DNA of 15,644 nt, from the NCBI GenBank assembly GCA_903904765.1, contig CAIVEA010000979.1:1-15644 (forward strand), given 5' to 3'. Source of the stretch: an uncultured Chloroflexota bacterium. Its GTDB lineage: Bacteria > Chloroflexota > Anaerolineae > Aggregatilineales > Phototrophicaceae. This document shows, in pieces, positions 14,143 through 15,644 of this stretch. Both the position numbers and the translations under genes were made by a program. Under the pieces are notes generated by a model. It saw only the letters and a program-made list of their open reading frames with translations, ran no database searches and was not told the DNA's origin. The number at the start of each line of letters is the position of its first letter. Within the stretch, counting starts at the first letter, position 1.

Positions 14143-15644
14143 ATGGCTTGTTTACTCGGTATTGATATTGGGACATCGAGCGCGAAGGCCGTCCTTTTTG
14201 ATCCCGAACGCGCTCAAATTCTGGCAGTTGCCAACGAAGAATATCCGATTCAGCGCCCCGCGCCTGACCGCGCCGAGCAAGACCCGGACGACTGGTGGCG
14301 GGCAACCGTCACCGTCACGCGCCGCCTGCTGGCACAGCAACCGGGCGCGTCGGTGGTGGGCATCAGCTTCAGCGGGCAGATGCACGGGACGGTGCTGCTG
14401 GATGCGGCAGATCGTCCGCTGCGCCCCGCCATTATCTGGGCTGACCAGCGCACCGCCGCCGAAGTGCATGATCTGGTGGTGGCGCTGGGCGAAGAAGCCT
14501 ATGCCGCGCTGACCGGAACGCTACCCGCAGTAGGATTTTTGGGCGCGACGCTGCTGTGGTTGCAGCGCCATGAGGCTGCGACGGTAGATGCTGCCCGCGT
14601 GGTGCTGCTGCCGAAGGATTACGTGCGCTTGAAGATGACAGGCGAACGCGCCACCGATGTGACCGACGCGGCGGGTACGGGCATCTTCGACATCAACCGC
14701 CGGGAGTGGCCGGAGTCGCTGCTCTCCAAAGTGGGGTTGCGGCGCGATCTGCTGCCGCCGCTGCGGGCTTCGGCGGCGCTGGCGGGTTTCCTGCGGCGGG
14801 AAGCAGCAGATGAGATGGGGCTGCCCGCTGGCTTGCCCGTGATGGCAGGCTGTGCCGACCAACCGGCGCAGGCCATCGGCAACGGGCTGATCGTGCCGGG
14901 GAGCGCCTCGGTGACGACGGGCAGCGGCGGGCAGGTGTTCACCCCGATCACGGGCAGCGGCGGGAGCATCAAAGCTGACCCGCGCTTGCATGTGTTCAAC
15001 CATGCCGCGCCGGATACATGGTATATCATGGGCGCGATGCTGTCGGCGGGGCTGTCGTTGCGCTGGTTACGTGGCATCGTCGGGCTGACGGGCAACCCGG
15101 AAGCCTACCCGATTCTGAGCGCGGAGGCAGCGGCAGTTGCCCCCGGCGCGGACGGTCTGATCTTCCTGCCGTACCTCTCCGGCGAACGCACGCCGCATCG
15201 TGACCCGCAGGCGCGGGGCGGGTTCATCGGCCTGAGCGCCCATCACACACGCGGGCATCTGGCGCGGGCGGTGATGGAAGGGGTGTCGTTCGCGCTGCGT
15301 CAGGCGCTCGAAATCAGCCTGAGTCTGGGCGGTTCGGTGGAGCGCATCATCGCAGCAGGCGGCGGCGCAGAAAGCGACGTGTGGCGGCAGATTCAGGCTG
15401 ATGTGTTCGGGTTGCCGCTGCAACGCACGCTGCTGACCGAACAGGCCAGCGTGGGCGCGGCGCTGCTGGCGGGCGTGGGTGCGGGCGTGTATGCCGACCT
15501 GCCCGCTGCGTGTGCCGCGACGGTGCGCTTGGGTGCGATCACCGAGCCGCAGGCTGCCAACCGTAAGCTGTACGAGGAACGTTACGCGCAATTCCTGACG
15601 CTGTATCCCCGCCTGCGCGACGATTTTCACCAACTGGCACAATA
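14143..15644 (+). CDS. xylB: Xylulokinase-family sugar kinase (FGGY), stop codon cut by window edge
   Basis: ATP-dependent kinase of the FGGY family. Family member XylB phosphorylates D-xylulose to xylulose 5-phosphate. The frame is open from ATG 14143 for 500 codons and ends with TA at the last bases. The protein is therefore almost certainly complete apart from the last base of the stop codon. Visible motifs are the N-terminal phosphate loop GIDIGTSSAKAVLFD (6-20), the xylulokinase-type substrate motif SFSGQMHGTVLLD (75-87), AIIWADQR (96-103), LLPKDYVRLKMTGE and TDAAGTG. The putative catalytic D239 lies in AGCADQPAQAIGNG, followed by FLPYLSGERTPH and AAGGGAESDVWRQI in the ATPase lobe. GCADQ and TTGSGGQ differ from the GGGDN and LGTSG of E. 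coli XylB, so another ketose is possible. It lies 18 nt after the response regulator gene with only a weak ribosome binding site, probably in the same operon. Confidence 0.88.
   Translation, partial: MACLLGIDIGTSSAKAVLFDPERAQILAVANEEYPIQRPAPDRAEQDPDDWWRATVTVTRRLLAQQPGASVVGISFSGQMHGTVLLDAADRPLRPAIIWADQRTAAEVHDLVVALGEEAYAALTGTLPAVGFLGATLLWLQRHEAATVDAARVVLLPKDYVRLKMTGERATDVTDAAGTGIFDINRREWPESLLSKVGLRRDLLPPLRASAALAGFLRREAADEMGLPAGLPVMAGCADQPAQAIGNGLIVPGSASVTTGSGGQVFTPITGSGGSIKADPRLHVFNHAAPDTWYIMGAMLSAGLSLRWLRGIVGLTGNPEAYPILSAEAAAVAPGADGLIFLPYLSGERTPHRDPQARGGFIGLSAHHTRGHLARAVMEGVSFALRQALEISLSLGGSVERIIAAGGGAESDVWRQIQADVFGLPLQRTLLTEQASVGAALLAGVGAGVYADLPAACAATVRLGAITEPQAANRKLYEERYAQFLTLYPRLRDDFHQLAQ

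Noticed and set aside
14162..14512. Alternative + strand frame inside the xylulokinase gene
   Set aside because: The xylulokinase frame is continuous for 500 codons with all family motifs; the alternative frame has none.

Overview
The window looks like part of a GC-rich bacterial chromosome. All ten genes lie on the + strand and are tightly packed. They form a carbohydrate/polyol catabolic region followed by its probable regulators. The fused E1 alpha-beta dehydrogenase, the style of the multi-PAS/GAF cytosolic histidine kinase and the gene repertoire suggest a Chloroflexota (Anaerolineae-like) bacterium. This is an inference from protein style only; no rRNA or other marker gene is present. 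No tRNA, CRISPR array, insertion sequence or phage gene was seen.

Layout. (1) Positions 1-3671 hold the 3' part of an E2 acyltransferase gene and a complete gene for a fused E1 alpha+beta thiamine-diphosphate dehydrogenase. A clear intrinsic terminator follows at about 3685-3724. (2) Positions 3754-10136 are five genes in operon-like spacing (42, 22 and 20 nt gaps, then a 1-nt overlap). They encode a xylose-isomerase-like TIM-barrel protein, a PHP-domain protein, a zinc-type medium-chain dehydrogenase of the sorbose-1-phosphate-reductase type with a second Rossmann unit, a sorbitol-6-phosphate 2-dehydrogenase (SrlD type), and a mannitol-1-phosphate-5-dehydrogenase-like protein (MtlD type). 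(3) Positions 10137-10288 are the longest non-coding stretch, with a candidate promoter and a small inverted repeat. (4) Positions 10289-15644 hold a soluble PAS/GAF NarL-type sensor kinase, its response regulator (4-nt ATGA overlap) and a xylulokinase-family sugar kinase whose stop codon is cut by the window edge.

How the genes may work together (inference). The three dehydrogenases would interconvert polyols or polyol phosphates and ketoses. The TIM-barrel protein would isomerise or epimerise a sugar, the FGGY kinase would phosphorylate a ketose, and the PHP protein would hydrolyse a phosphate ester. The E1/E2 pair would turn a 2-oxo acid or an acyloin-like ketone into an acyl-CoA. The combination of sorbitol/sorbose/mannitol-type enzymes with a dedicated 2-oxoacid/acetoin-dehydrogenase-type complex is the most unusual thing here and may mark an uncharacterised polyol or deoxy-sugar pathway. 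No transporter or PTS gene is visible, so the substrate and its phosphorylation state are unknown.
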